Assembly: GCA_965225955.1 (NCBI GenBank)
Contig: CBDDBX010000042.1
Location: forward strand, 17,112-81,111
Source of the DNA: CBDDBX01 sp965225955
GTDB taxonomy: Bacteria; Acidobacteriota; Aminicenantia; UBA2199
DNA length: 64,000 bases
Direction: 5' to 3'
Part shown: piece after piece, positions 1-9,798 of the stretch
Position numbering within the stretch: position 1 is the stretch's first letter
How the letters are laid out: the number at the start of each line of letters is the position of its first letter
Program-made: the position numbers and the translations under genes
Notes under the pieces: model-generated
Seen by the model: the letters and a program-made list of their open reading frames with translations, nothing else
What the model was told of the DNA's origin: nothing
Databases searched by the model: none

Positions 1-7
1 TTGCCAT
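1..7 (-). CDS. Start of a further gene downstream of fliA (partial)
   Basis: An ATG GCA start lies at the window edge on the minus strand, preceded by a strong AGGAGG ribosome binding site with four-base spacing. It overlaps the 3' end of fliA's transcript region, so it is probably the next gene of the flagellar operon. Only two codons are visible and nothing can be said of the product. Confidence 0.5.
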
Positions 8-15
8 ACTTCCTC

Positions 16-762
16 CTAAATAAGGTTACCTGAATCCACCAGATTGGCTTCTGCCATTCTGGCAATTTTACCTCTGATTCTAACTATCGCTGCTGTTCTG
101 ATCTGGGAAATTCTGGATTCAGTCAGTTCCATTATTTTACCTATCTCTTTCAGATTCAGATCTTCAATATAGTACAAACTCAGTACCATTCTTTCTCTGT
201 CCGGTAACTCATCAATAAAGCCGGATACAAGTCGCTTCAACTCTCTCTTCTCAAGAGACAGAACCGGTGAGTTATCGCTACCCGAAGCAAAATATTTCAA
301 CTGTTTATCATCTGTAATATTTGCCTCATCATCTTCATTGTACCTGAATACTCCGATACCAACCCCTTTTGATTCATCCAGAAGCCTGTGGAACTCTTCA
401 ATGGAAATATTCATACTATCTGCAACTTCCTGGGATTCAGGGGGCCTTCCAAGATCCTGCTCAAGTTCAGCATAAACTTTTTCCATCTCTTTAATCTTCT
501 GTCTGAGGTTTCTGGAAGCCCAGTCCATATTTCTCAGTTCATCAAGAATAGCTCCTCTGATTCTCAGGGAAGCATATGTAGAGAATTTGGTACCTTTAGT
601 CGAATCATATTTTTTAACTGCATCAATAAGTCCTATAATTCCTGAATGTATAAGGTCGTCCAGTTCAACACCCGCAGGTAAACGGGCACTGATCTTCAGA
701 GCAATTATCTTGACAATATCAAGATGTTCAAGAATCATTTTATCGTACTGTGCTTTATCCAT
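16..762 (-). CDS. fliA: RNA polymerase sigma factor FliA/WhiG (sigma-28)
   Basis: A 248-residue sigma-70 family protein of the FliA/WhiG type, which directs RNA polymerase to late flagellar genes. Region 2 is clear (LDDLIHSGIIGLIDAVKKYD, then FSTYASLRIRGAILDELR around residues 60-77). The C-terminal region 4 helix-turn-helix (LKEIGKIMELTESRISQI) lies around residues 205-225. Length matches the family. It is the last complete gene of the minus-strand flagellar operon, 47 bases after flhG, with an AGGAAA ribosome site. Placing fliA next to flhF/flhG is common in spirochaetes, Bacillota and others. Confident family call; target promoters are not visible here. Confidence 0.95.
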   Translation of the reverse strand: MDKAQYDKMILEHLDIVKIIALKISARLPAGVELDDLIHSGIIGLIDAVKKYDSTKGTKFSTYASLRIRGAILDELRNMDWASRNLRQKIKEMEKVYAELEQDLGRPPESQEVADSMNISIEEFHRLLDESKGVGIGVFRYNEDDEANITDDKQLKYFASGSDNSPVLSLEKRELKRLVSGFIDELPDRERMVLSLYYIEDLNLKEIGKIMELTESRISQIRTAAIVRIRGKIARMAEANLVDSGNLI

Positions 763-809
763 TCACATTTCCTGTACTATTTATAATGTAGAAAAAGCAG
801 TTTTTTATT

Positions 810-1607
810 CTACTCAATCATTTCTCCAATCTTTACTGACAACTCTGCAAAATCTGTACTGCACTTTGCTGATGGGAAAACATTTACAACAGGAGTCTGA
901 TATCTTACAGCTTCCACCAGCTTTCTGTCGTGTTGAACTGCACCTGCAAAACTGAGCTGTTTATTGAGAAACTTCATTGTTGCTCTTGCAAGCTTCTGAA
1001 ACAGCTCCACACCTTCAGATTTCCCTCCAACCATATTTGAAACAACGGAAAACTTTTTGAAAGCATCCAGTTCATTAACTACTTTAACAACAGCATAAGC
1101 ATCCACAATTGATGTTGGTTCTGAACTAACCACCAGCAATACTTCATCTGCTGAGAGCAGAAGGGACACAACATTGTCAGAAATTCCCGCTGCAGTATCT
1201 ATCAAAAGAATATCTACGGTTTGCTCAAGTTTTTTTAATTCTCTGTGGAGCATTACCTCCTGTTCAGGTGAAAGACTTGACAGGTTCTGTATTCCTGAAC
1301 CTGCCGGAATAATTTTAATACCTTCCTTCTCTACAATAATCTCTTCCAGTGTTGCTTTGCCACTAAAAAGATCAGATATGTCATATTCAGCGTCAAGACC
1401 AAGAAGTATATCGATATTCCCAAGGCCGTAATCTGCATCAAGAATTGCAACCTTGTATCCCTGACTCGCCAGAGAGACTCCCAGATTAACCACTACATTG
1501 GTTTTACCAACCCCTCCTTTACCTGAAGTTATGGCAAGAGTTTTCAGGCGGCTGAAGCCGCCTACAACGCTTTTATTAATATTGTACAATTCAGATGCCT
1601 GGTTCAT
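810..1607 (-). CDS. flhG: MinD-like ATPase FlhG (YlxH/FleN), flagellar number control
   Basis: A 265-residue ParA/MinD family ATPase that works with the FlhF GTPase to set flagellar number and position. The deviant Walker A (TSGKGGVGKTNVVVNLG) is near the N-terminus, followed by the switch Asp motif LDADYGLGNID and a DTAAG motif. The N-terminal MNQASELYNIN segment resembles the DQA(x)xL motif FlhG uses to activate FlhF. The start at 1607 is preferred because an AGGAGA site precedes it; an upstream in-frame ATG at 1631 has none. It overlaps the end of flhF by 17 bases, suggesting translational coupling. Confidence 0.93.
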   Translation of the reverse strand: MNQASELYNINKSVVGGFSRLKTLAITSGKGGVGKTNVVVNLGVSLASQGYKVAILDADYGLGNIDILLGLDAEYDISDLFSGKATLEEIIVEKEGIKIIPAGSGIQNLSSLSPEQEVMLHRELKKLEQTVDILLIDTAAGISDNVVSLLLSADEVLLVVSSEPTSIVDAYAVVKVVNELDAFKKFSVVSNMVGGKSEGVELFQKLARATMKFLNKQLSFAGAVQHDRKLVEAVRYQTPVVNVFPSAKCSTDFAELSVKIGEMIE

Positions 1608-2837
1608 TCTGGTCTCCTTTAATTGAATCATTTAGAATCATTCTTGCAAATCTTCCGGGATATGCTATTTCAATATCTTCCGGTACTTTCTGGCCGGTAG
1701 TGAGATATGCTACCGGTAGTTCTGTCTTATCTACCAGATTAAGAAGATTTCCAAGAGAATCGGTTTCATCTATTTTTGAAAAAATCAGTTTATCCGGTCT
1801 AAAAATACTGTAACTCTCATATATTTTTAAAAGATCTCTGGCTTTTGTAGTTGCGCTCATAACCAGAAAGATCTCCCGCTCATCCCGTGGCAGCTGATCC
1901 AGAACAGGTTTCATCAGATTAAGCCCTTCCTGATCTGAAGCCCCCCTTCCGGTTGTATCCACAAAGATCATTTCATAATCTTTCAGAGAATCCAGTCTCA
2001 TTTTCATATCCTGCGCATCGTATACAGTGTAAAATGGGATATTGAGGATATCTGCATAAGTTCTCAGATGCGCCTCGGCTCCTATTCTGTACCCATCAAT
2101 AGTTATCAGAGCAGATTTTCTGAGCTCCATCAGAGAAAAATAGGAGCTGAGTTTTGCAATTGTTGTAGTTTTCCCAACTCCTGTAGGTCCGACAACAGTT
2201 ACAATTTTCCTCTTTTCAGCTGTAAACTGAAGAGGTCTGGCTTCCTGAAGCATTGAAGCAACAAAACCTGTAAGCTTTCTATAGATTTCTTCAGGGTTCT
2301 TAATTCCATCACTTGATGATTGGTACTGTAATGAGTTTATCAGTCTCCTGGCGATTCCTTTGTCAACATCAGCTTCAATAAGAGCCAGATACAGTTCCAG
2401 AAAAATCCCCCGGTAACTTTCGGCATCTGAATCTCCGGAAACGCCTTTTTTAAGGAGAAGTTTTATATCTTTCATCTCCTCTTTTTTATAGGATCTATTT
2501 CACTGCGGATAACATCCATATTCCCAAATAGCGAATCCAGATCAGGCTTAACAGGTTCAGATTCCCTGAAAGTGGCCTTTTTCTCCGGTTCAGGTAAAGG
2601 ATTACTGCCTCCCCCGTATTTCCTGGCAAGAAGAGCAGAAGATATATTTTCACTACCTCCTCCTTTCTTCCTTTCAACAGCAGCAGTTACCTCAATCATT
2701 TCACTATTGGCGATATTGAGTGTGCCGGATTTTACTACTTTCTTCTGGGAAAGAATATAGGCATCATCTCCAAGCTCTCTCTTTATCTGAGGAATTGCCT
2801 CATCAATACTTTTAACAAGATACTTTTTAATTTTCAC
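1591..2837 (-). CDS. flhF: Flagellar SRP-family GTPase FlhF, split by a one-base frameshift
   Basis: FlhF targets the flagellar basal body. The gene reads as two ORFs: 2837-2472 (121 residues, N-terminal B domain starting KIKKYLVKSIDEAIPQIKRE from a GTG) and 2475-1591 (294 residues, NG domain with VVGPTGVGKTTTIAKL, FVDTTGRG and FSKIDETD). The ORFs overlap by four bases at a run of six A (complement of 2482-2487). Adding one A would join them as DPIKKEEMKDIK, giving a single protein of normal FlhF length (about 415 residues). The GTG start overlaps the restored flhA stop by one base. A sequencing indel is most likely; translation as two coupled polypeptides is possible. Confidence 0.88.
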
Positions 2838-4895
2838 TATTCCACCACTCCAAGTGATACGATATTAACATTCCCCGGTATCTCTGTAGCCGCAATAATT
2901 GTCAGTTCAGGAATAAATCTCTCCAGAAGCTGACGCAGATGGGTTCTTATAACTGAAGAACACATCAGAATAGGCTGTGCCTGCATACCGGCAGCTGTAA
3001 ACTTTTTCTTTTATCTTATTTATCAGCATATGTGCATCTTCAGGCTGAATAACCAGTTGATTCACATCATTAATAAGCTGAATACTATTACTTAAAAGTC
3101 CCTCAAGCTCCCCTCCCATAACAAGAACCGGAAGATCGTTATTACCAGTAAGGTAAGGTTTAACAATAGATCTGCCCATTGCCTGTCTTACAAGTTCAGT
3201 TAAGAGATTAAGATCTTTAACTGTGCCTCCGAAATCTGCAAGAGTTTCAAGAATTGTTCTCAGGTCAATAACAGAGACCTTTTCTTTAAGCAGGTTCTGA
3301 AGAACTCTCTGTACATTACCGAGATTAAGAACATTTGGTATTAGTTCTTCCACAACCTTTGGATAGGTAACAGCAAGATTATCGATTAGATGCTGTGTCT
3401 CCTGCCTTCCAAGAAGCTCATGGGCGTGAGTTTTGATGACTTCTGTTATATGAGTAGTTATTACAGTTGCAGGATCAACAATTGTATATCCAAGGAACTG
3501 GGCATTTTCCTTATCCTCATTTGTAACCCAGTAAGCTTCCAGGCCAAATGCAGGTTCTTTTGTTTTAACACCCTGCAGCTCTTCTTTTACATTACCAGGG
3601 TTAATAGCCAGAAAATTGGAAGGCATTACCTCTCCTTTTACTACTGTTACCCCTTTAATCATGATTGAGTACTCTCTTGAACCAAGCTGCAGATTATCTC
3701 TTATTCTTACAGGAGGAACAATCAGCCCCATCTCCATAGCCAGCTGCTTTCTCATGGACTTGATTCTCTGCAGAAGTGTTCCGCCCTGAGCAGCATCTAC
3801 CAGCTGAATAAGAGAATATCCTATTTCAAGGCCCAGAAGGTCAACTTTAAGAAGAGATTCGATCTTCTCTGGTGGTGGTGGAGCTGCCTCTTTCTCTTTC
3901 TCAAGTTCAGCTCTCTCCTCCTCTTTCTTATTCTTCTCTATCAATCTGGAGAGATAGGCAAGAAATCCGCCGACCATAATAAAAGGCAAAGCAGGTAATC
4001 CCGGAATAAGTCCAAGTCCTGCAACAGATACTCCTGCCAGCATTATGGGATGGGAATTAAATAGGGTCTGTGTAGATATATCATCTCCAAGAGTAGATTC
4101 TGAAGAGCCCCGTGTTGAGATAATACCACCAGATATAGTAATGAGCAGTGAAGGTATGGCAGCCATCAGTCCATCACCAATAGTCATAATAGTAAATGTC
4201 TGCCCTGCTGTACTGAAATCCATATTAAACTGGAACATACCAACAAGAATTCCACCGATAATATTAACCAGAGTTATAATAATTGATACTGTTGCCTCAT
4301 TAGTGGTAAATTTAATAGCACCATCCATTGAACCATAGAATTCAGCTTCCTTCTCAATTCTATCTCTTCTTTCAACGGCTTCAGTTTCAGTAATCAGTCC
4401 TGAATTGAGATCAGCATCAATACTCATCTGTTTACCTGGCATCTTATCCAGAGTAAATCTTGCAGCAACTTCAGAAGCACGGCCTGCACCAGCAGAAACT
4501 ACTATCTTCTGAATCGCTATAATAATTACAAATATTACAATACCTATGAGATAGTTACCGCTTATAACAAACTGCCCGAAAGAACCTATAACATCACCGG
4601 CAGCCATAGGCCCCTCAGCACCTTTCTGCAGAATCAGTCTGGTTGAAGAGATATTGAGAGCCAGTCTGTATAGAGTAGCAAGAAGCAGAAGGGTCGGGTA
4701 TACACCAAAGTCCACAGGGTCATTAATATAGGTAGAGATCAGAAGAATAGAGACAGACATAACTATATTTATTGTAAAAAAGATATCCAGAGCAGCTGGT
4801 GGCAGAGGCACAAGAATAAGAAATACAACAATAATTATGCCTATAGGAGCAATCAGGTGCCCGTTCTTTTTCAGTTGTGACATCATATCAGCCAT
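2837..4895 (-). CDS. flhA: Flagellar type III export gate protein FlhA, C-terminus frameshifted
   Basis: FlhA forms the nonameric export gate of the flagellar type III system. The N-terminal half has about eight membrane segments and the FHIPEP-type loop (GRASEVAARFTLDKMPGKQ MSIDADLN region, residues about 140-165); the C-terminal half is the cytoplasmic docking domain. As sequenced, the ORF stops at 2907 after a non-homologous tail. Removing one base of the five-T run at 3003-3007 (plus strand) restores KEKFTAAGMQAQPILMCSSV and then IRTHLRQLLERFIPEL, the usual FlhA ending. The restored stop at 2837-2839 overlaps the flhF start by one base. That coupling supports a recent mutation or sequencing error. 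The start abuts the end of flhB. Confidence 0.95.
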
Positions 4896-5987
4896 CTATC
4901 CAAGTCTCCTTCCTTTCAGTTTGAATACAAAGGCCAGAACCTCTGCTACAGGTTTAAAAAATTCAGCAGGCACAAAACTACCAACCTCAACATTACTGTA
5001 GAGTCCTCTTGCAAGAGGAGGATTCTCTACAACAGGAACTCCGTTCTCTTTTCCGGTTTCCCTTATTTTAAGAGCGATATTATCTGCTCCTTTGGCAACC
5101 ACCTTTGGAGACCCCATCTTTCCATGATCATACTTAAGAGCTACAGCATAGTGGGTGGGGTTGGTTATTATTACATCAGCAGTAGGCACATCAGACATCA
5201 TTCTCTGCATAGCCTGCTGCATCTGAAGACTTCTTCTTTTACCTTTGATTTTTGGATCTCCTTCCATCTGTTTATGCTCATCTTTTATGTCATCTTTTGA
5301 CATCTTCAGTTTTTTTGTAAACTGGTATCTCTGCCACAGATAATCCACAACAGACAACATCAACATAAAGATTACTATTGCAAAAACAACCTTAAAAAAA
5401 AGAGATCCCATTCTATCCAGAATATTATGTACAGATGTTGCTGGTAACTGAGTTATATCAGCAATATCCCCTTTCGCAACAATCCAGGCAATATAAGCAA
5501 TCACCAGAACCTTGACCATGGATTTAACAAGCTCAAAATATGTCTGGATGCCACCAAAAGTCTTTTTAAGACCTGTAAAAAATGATTTAAAAACATTAAT
5601 TTTATCAAATTTTATCTTGAGATTCTCAGTTACGATCTGAAACTTTCCATTAGTCTGGGCAATGTTAACAGTTACGGACACAATAATAGATAGCATCATA
5701 AAAGGCATCAGCATCTTCAGAATAAAAAATGAAGTTTTGATAAACACATTCATGATATCTGCCTGAGTCAGATTAATATATCCGGGGAATGAGAAATAGT
5801 TATAAATAACTCCCTTCATTTTCTCACCATACCAGGGAATGAGCATAGCAAAAAGAAGTACAGCAAATAAAAGTCCTACAGCAGTTGTAAACTCCTGGGA
5901 ACGGGGATAATCCCCTTTTTTATGAGCATCTTCCAGCTTCTTACCCGTAGGTTTTTCCGTCTTTCCCTGATTTTCCGGATTAGCCAT
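4896..5987 (-). CDS. flhB: Flagellar export switch protein FlhB
   Basis: A 363-residue inner-membrane protein that switches export specificity from rod/hook to filament substrates. Four hydrophobic segments occupy roughly residues 30-220. A charged linker (KMSKDDIKDEHKQMEGDPKI) leads to the cytoplasmic domain with the autocleavage motif NPTHYAVAL near residue 277. Length and order (fliR-flhB-flhA) match the family. The stop is directly next to the flhA start, and an ATG with a weak upstream AGGAT-type site lies one base after fliR. Confidence 0.96.
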   Translation of the reverse strand: MANPENQGKTEKPTGKKLEDAHKKGDYPRSQEFTTAVGLLFAVLLFAMLIPWYGEKMKGVIYNYFSFPGYINLTQADIMNVFIKTSFFILKMLMPFMMLSIIVSVTVNIAQTNGKFQIVTENLKIKFDKINVFKSFFTGLKKTFGGIQTYFELVKSMVKVLVIAYIAWIVAKGDIADITQLPATSVHNILDRMGSLFFKVVFAIVIFMLMLSVVDYLWQRYQFTKKLKMSKDDIKDEHKQMEGDPKIKGKRRSLQMQQAMQRMMSDVPTADVIITNPTHYAVALKYDHGKMGSPKVVAKGADNIALKIRETGKENGVPVVENPPLARGLYSNVEVGSFVPAEFFKPVAEVLAFVFKLKGRRLG

Positions 5988-5988
5988 C

Positions 5989-6774
5989 TTATATCCTCAT
6001 TAAACTGAACATCTTGAGTATTCTGGTTGAAAGCTCTCCAACCTCTCTTCCCCATATGGAAACAACAAATTTCAGTGTTAAAGTTATACTGAAAAGGCCA
6101 ATAGCAATTTTCATAGGTAAGCCTACAAAAAAGATCTGCATCTTTGGAGTGGTTTTACCGATTATCCCGAGTACCACATCAAGAAGCAGAAGAATTATAA
6201 TTGCCGGGGATGCCAGCCTGAAACCGATCTCAAATCCCCGGGTCATCATCTTATTAAGACTGCTTATCAATTCGTTTGAAGGTAATACTGACCCTGGAGG
6301 AAGTAAGGTAAAACTGTGTTTAAGAGTCCAGAGAAGATAGTGATCTGCACTTACAGCCAGTAACAGCATCGTTCCTGTTAATACCAGAAAAACAGAAATA
6401 ACATTCGACTGGTTACCAAAGGTTGAATCAACAGCTCTTGCCATGGAAAAAGCCATCTGATACCCCACAAGATGTCCCACAAGCTCAAGAGTAAAGAGCA
6501 TTATAAGAAGCACAAGGCCAATCAGAAGTCCAATAAGTATCTCCTGTATCATTATGAGAATAAAAGATGGGATATCTGTTGGTATAACCCACTCTTTTAT
6601 ATCAATTCCAGGAAAAAGAAGTAGTGCTGTAGTAAAAGCAAAGGCAACTTTTATTACCGAAGAGAAATTTTTATTATTGAAGAAAGGTACCAGTAGCATA
6701 AACCCACTTATACGTATGAATACAACCATAAATGGCACGGCATTCACTGCTACAAGTTCCTCAATATTAATCAT
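5989..6774 (-). CDS. fliR: Flagellar export apparatus protein FliR
   Basis: A 261-residue hydrophobic protein with about six membrane segments, part of the FliPQR export channel. It is recognised from its position and the conserved core (LIGLVLLIMLFTLELVGHLV, GYQMAFSMARAVDSTFG, ending in an amphipathic MFSLMRI tail). Its start overlaps the fliQ stop by four bases (ATGA type), typical of the tightly packed fliPQR-flhBA block. Confidence 0.95.
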   Translation of the reverse strand: MINIEELVAVNAVPFMVVFIRISGFMLLVPFFNNKNFSSVIKVAFAFTTALLLFPGIDIKEWVIPTDIPSFILIMIQEILIGLLIGLVLLIMLFTLELVGHLVGYQMAFSMARAVDSTFGNQSNVISVFLVLTGTMLLLAVSADHYLLWTLKHSFTLLPPGSVLPSNELISSLNKMMTRGFEIGFRLASPAIIILLLLDVVLGIIGKTTPKMQIFFVGLPMKIAIGLFSITLTLKFVVSIWGREVGELSTRILKMFSLMRI

Positions 6775-7040
6775 TTTATGTAGTTTGGTATATTCTCTAT
6801 CAGTCTCACCATAAGACTGACAATTTTATTCATAATCCAGTTACCAAGCAGCATAAGAACGATCCCCGCTACTATTACTTTTGGAGCAAAGTTCAGTGTT
6901 GCATCTGATATAGATGTAGCAGCCTGGAAAATTGATATGGCAACCCCTACTACCAGAGCTGTCAATAGTATCGGGGCTCCTACCCAGAAGGCCGTCATAA
7001 TAGCCTCTTTTCCAATAGAAATTATAGTACTGGCGTCCAC
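6771..7040 (-). CDS. fliQ: Flagellar export apparatus protein FliQ
   Basis: An 89-residue protein with two membrane helices. The family signature is clear: AIMTAFWVGAPILLTALVVG in helix 1, and a loop with FQAATSISDATLNFAPKV before helix 2. It supplies the helical ring outside the FliP-FliR core of the export channel. It starts seven bases after fliP and overlaps fliR. Confidence 0.96.
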   Translation of the reverse strand: MDASTIISIGKEAIMTAFWVGAPILLTALVVGVAISIFQAATSISDATLNFAPKVIVAGIVLMLLGNWIMNKIVSLMVRLIENIPNYIK

Positions 7041-7047
7041 ATTCCCC

Positions 7048-7791
7048 TCACATATTAAAACTGGTTATAAGTGATCTGGTGAGCAGAGCCCATCCATCTG
7101 CCAGAATGAAGAGAACAATTTTAAATGGCATTGATATCATCATTGGAGGCAGAAACATCATCCCCATCGAAACCAGAATAGCGGCAACAATGGTGTCTAT
7201 AATAATAAAAGGTATATAGAGCAGAAAACCTATCATAAAAGCCGTTTTCAACTCTGAAAGGATGAAAGCCGGCAACAGTACGAGCATACTAATATCCTTC
7301 TCATTGGCTGGCCTTGGTTTTTTGCTTAATTCATAAAACATTGCAAGATCTTTCTGTCTGGTCTGCTTTATCATAAACTCTTTTAATGGTTCGGCAGCCA
7401 GTTTCAGAGCTTCAATTTCTGTGACCTTACCCTGATTATAGGGTTCAAGAGCAACTCTGTTTATTTTCATAGCAACAGGACTCATAACAAAAAGAGTCAT
7501 AAAAAGGGTTATTCCTATAACAACCTGATTAGGAGGAACTCCCTGTATTCCCATAGCCTGCCTGAAAAAATGAAAAGAGATAAGAATTCTCGTAAAAGCC
7601 GTCATCATCATAAGAATTGCAGGAGTAAGAGCAAGAAGAGTCAGTAAAAGAGCAATCTTGATAGTGGATGCTATTTCACCCTTTTTCCCATCTCCACCTT
7701 TTATACTTATATCAACTGAGGGCACTGTCTGTGCTGCCAGTACTGTAACTGAAAGCAGCAGAAGCAGTGAAACAACAAATAACCTCTTCAC
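7048..7791 (-). CDS. fliP: Flagellar export apparatus protein FliP
   Basis: A 247-residue export channel protein. It starts with a cleavable signal peptide (MKRLFVVSLLLLLSVTVLAA), as is usual for FliP, then has four membrane segments. Signature sequences are MMTAFTRILISFHFFRQAMG, VPPNQVVIGITLF and, near the C-terminus, MGMMFLPPMMISMPFKIVLF. Its start overlaps the fliO stop by four bases. Confidence 0.97.
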   Translation of the reverse strand: MKRLFVVSLLLLLSVTVLAAQTVPSVDISIKGGDGKKGEIASTIKIALLLTLLALTPAILMMMTAFTRILISFHFFRQAMGIQGVPPNQVVIGITLFMTLFVMSPVAMKINRVALEPYNQGKVTEIEALKLAAEPLKEFMIKQTRQKDLAMFYELSKKPRPANEKDISMLVLLPAFILSELKTAFMIGFLLYIPFIIIDTIVAAILVSMGMMFLPPMMISMPFKIVLFILADGWALLTRSLITSFNM

Positions 7792-8195
7792 CTCTTACCT
7801 CCTTTAAGGAATTCTGTAGCTCTCTTAAGAGCAGTTCTGAAGTCCCCTGACTCAGCTGAGACTTCCCCAGCTTCAATATCACCCTCTTCCGGTGGTTTCA
7901 GTTCTGAAATCAGATTTATGCCCTGGTTTGTTACTCCCAGAAAAAAATACTTACCCTGTACCTCTGAAACCACAAGAAATTTTTTGTCTCCAAGTGGAGT
8001 AGTGGAAACTACACTCACCGGCATCTTAACTCCATGCTTAACACCTCTTCCAATTGAACTGTATCTCCTCACAAGCCATGCTGACAGAAAGATCAGTCCA
8101 ACAACAAAAGAGAGGGCCATAAGCAACTGGATTGCCATAAGACCATCACTAATCTGTGGATCAGCTCCGTTCAAACTACACCTTCCTCGGGTCAT
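7788..8195 (-). CDS. fliO: Flagellar biosynthesis protein FliO (FliZ-like)
   Basis: A small bitopic membrane protein that assists FliP assembly. One membrane helix (about residues 20-42, LLMALSFVVGLIFLSAWLV) is followed by a short cytoplasmic domain with VSTTPLGDKKFLVVSEVQGK, the recognisable FliO block. The longest frame starts with an ATG inside the 3' end of fliN (20-base overlap). A TTG at about 8174, right after AGGAAGG, is an alternative start giving a slightly shorter N-terminus. Position between fliN and fliP supports the call. Confidence 0.85.
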   Translation of the reverse strand: MTRGRCSLNGADPQISDGLMAIQLLMALSFVVGLIFLSAWLVRRYSSIGRGVKHGVKMPVSVVSTTPLGDKKFLVVSEVQGKYFFLGVTNQGINLISELKPPEEGDIEAGEVSAESGDFRTALKRATEFLKGGKR

Positions 8196-8505
8196 TGATC
8201 TCAGTAATTCTTACACCAAAGGTATCTTCAATAACTGTGACTTCACCTTTTGCAAAGAATGTCTCTCCCAGATATATGAGAAGACTCTCACCAGCAGATC
8301 TTTTAAGATCAAGAATATATCCCGGTTTGAAATCCAGGAGATCAGATACCCGGACCATTCTTTTACCAATAATTACATTTACACTTATTGGAACTTCTAC
8401 AAAGTCCTCAAACTCTTTAATAAGCTTCTTAAAACCAGCTTCATAATCTTTATTCTTTTCAAGAGTAGCGAGCTGATTACTTTTTTCGTTTCCGTTAATA
8501 TTCAT
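8176..8505 (-). CDS. fliN: Flagellar motor switch protein FliN
   Basis: A 109-residue protein whose C-terminal 80 residues form a SpoA (surface presentation of antigens) domain: EVPISVNVIIGKRMVRVSDL, then KRSAGESLLIYLGETFFAKG. FliN builds the lower C-ring of the motor switch. The N-terminus lacks the CheC-like or FliM-like domains of FliY. It lies one base after fliL. No fliM is found between fliL and fliN, where it usually sits, so fliM must be elsewhere. Confidence 0.9.
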   Translation of the reverse strand: MNINGNEKSNQLATLEKNKDYEAGFKKLIKEFEDFVEVPISVNVIIGKRMVRVSDLLDFKPGYILDLKRSAGESLLIYLGETFFAKGEVTVIEDTFGVRITEINDPRKV

Positions 8506-8506
8506 C

Positions 8507-9133
8507 TTACTGTATCAAAAACTCCGCAAACAGCACATCTGTAACAGGCTCAAAAGACATCTTATCTGCAATCTTCTCATTTATTCTCATTATTATCTCT
8601 TCTTTAAGAGTAATTCTTCCTGATGTACCTTTGAGTTCATTGTAACTCTTAGCTGAGATTATCATTATTATCTCATCCCTTACTTTAGACATTAAAAGCT
8701 CATCAGCTTTAAGCTTAGGGATATGTTTTTTAGGTTTAATAACAAGCTTCATATTGAATTTACCAAAACGTCTTCCAAAAGGATCATTGAGATTAACGGT
8801 GAACTCATCAAGCACCAAAAGGCCTTCACCAAGAGGGTTGCCTGTTATTGCAGGAGGCTGCCCTTCCCCGGTGCCATCTGCTGCTGCAGCACTTTCGGTA
8901 TCTTCGGCCGGAGGAGGAGTTTCTTCTGCAGCTGGCTGAGTATTTTCTTCAGCTGCAGGCTGCTGTTCCGCCTGAGCCTTAGGCTTTTCCTCAGCCGGAG
9001 CTTCTCCACCACCAGACATCATCTTACCAGCAAAAAAACCACCTGCTCCAACCAGAAGGGCTACTGCAATAATAATAACTATAGTAGGTAGACCTTTTTT
9101 TCCGCCATCTTCATTTACTTCATCTGCTGCCAT
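8507..9133 (-). CDS. fliL: Flagellar basal body-associated protein FliL
   Basis: A 208-residue single-pass inner-membrane protein that surrounds the stator. A cytoplasmic stub precedes one membrane helix (TIVIIIAVALLVGAGGFFAG, about residues 18-38). A long Ala/Pro/Glu/Gln-rich periplasmic linker (about residues 45-95) is low complexity and longer than in many FliL proteins. The stomatin-like FliL domain follows (FGKFNMKLVIKPK through LFAEFLIQ). A strong AAAGGAGGAAATT site precedes the ATG. It lies between motB and fliN. Confidence 0.92.
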   Translation of the reverse strand: MAADEVNEDGGKKGLPTIVIIIAVALLVGAGGFFAGKMMSGGGEAPAEEKPKAQAEQQPAAEENTQPAAEETPPPAEDTESAAAADGTGEGQPPAITGNPLGEGLLVLDEFTVNLNDPFGRRFGKFNMKLVIKPKKHIPKLKADELLMSKVRDEIIMIISAKSYNELKGTSGRITLKEEIIMRINEKIADKMSFEPVTDVLFAEFLIQ

Positions 9134-9144
9134 AATTTCCTCCT

Positions 9145-9798
9145 TTAGATACTGTTAAAATAAATATTTATTTCCACTCTGCGGTTTCTGGCTCTGCCTT
9201 CAGGTGACAGATTATCTGCAATAGGTTTTGCAGATCCATATCCCGAAATTCTTATACGTTCCCTGGAAATTCCTTTTGTAATTAATATTTTTGCTACTGC
9301 CTCTGCTCTTTTAAGAGACAACTCCATATTCCCTGTCCCTTTCATTTTTGTAGAATCAGTATGCCCTTCTATCCCAACCATATAGCTGTTTTTTATAAGA
9401 GGAGCTACAATTTTATCAACTACATTTTCAATCTCTTTCCCCGCAACACTTTTACCGGTTTCAAAACCTATATCTTCTGATACCATAAGAGAAACTCTGT
9501 TCTCATTGTACATTGCCTCAACGCCATTGCTACTGTTACCGGTAAAAAACTCCTCCATCTCCATAACCATATTCTCAGCAACCGGGGTAAGTTTAATGAA
9601 TCTTACATTATCTATCAGTTTAAATTCACCTGCTCTTGTTGAAGACATTTTGCCTTTGTCAGACTGATCTTTGATTTTCCAGAAGTTCTGGAATTTTTCC
9701 GTTTTAAAGGTAGATACAGCTACTACAAATACAAAAAAGGTAAGAAGCAGAGTCAGAATATCTGCAAAGGTTACTCTCCATCCGCCATTCTCAAACAT
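9145..9798 (-). CDS. motB: Flagellar stator protein MotB (canonical OmpA-like copy)
   Basis: A 217-residue stator subunit. One N-terminal membrane helix carries the proton-accepting Asp (FADILTLLLTFFVFVVAV). A periplasmic OmpA/MotB domain follows with the peptidoglycan-binding signature: IEGHTDSTK, LSLKRAEAVAKILI, ISGYGSAKP and ARNRRVEINI. It directly follows a second, more divergent MotB-like gene: its start overlaps that gene's stop. Of the two, this copy keeps all the cell-wall anchoring residues. Confidence 0.93.
   Translation of the reverse strand: MFENGGWRVTFADILTLLLTFFVFVVAVSTFKTEKFQNFWKIKDQSDKGKMSSTRAGEFKLIDNVRFIKLTPVAENMVMEMEEFFTGNSSNGVEAMYNENRVSLMVSEDIGFETGKSVAGKEIENVVDKIVAPLIKNSYMVGIEGHTDSTKMKGTGNMELSLKRAEAVAKILITKGISRERIRISGYGSAKPIADNLSPEGRARNRRVEINIYFNSI

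Noticed and set aside
2472..2490. Programmed frameshift within flhF
   Set aside because: The A-run could in principle slip, but the same single-base defect recurs in unrelated genes of this window, so a sequencing indel is more likely.
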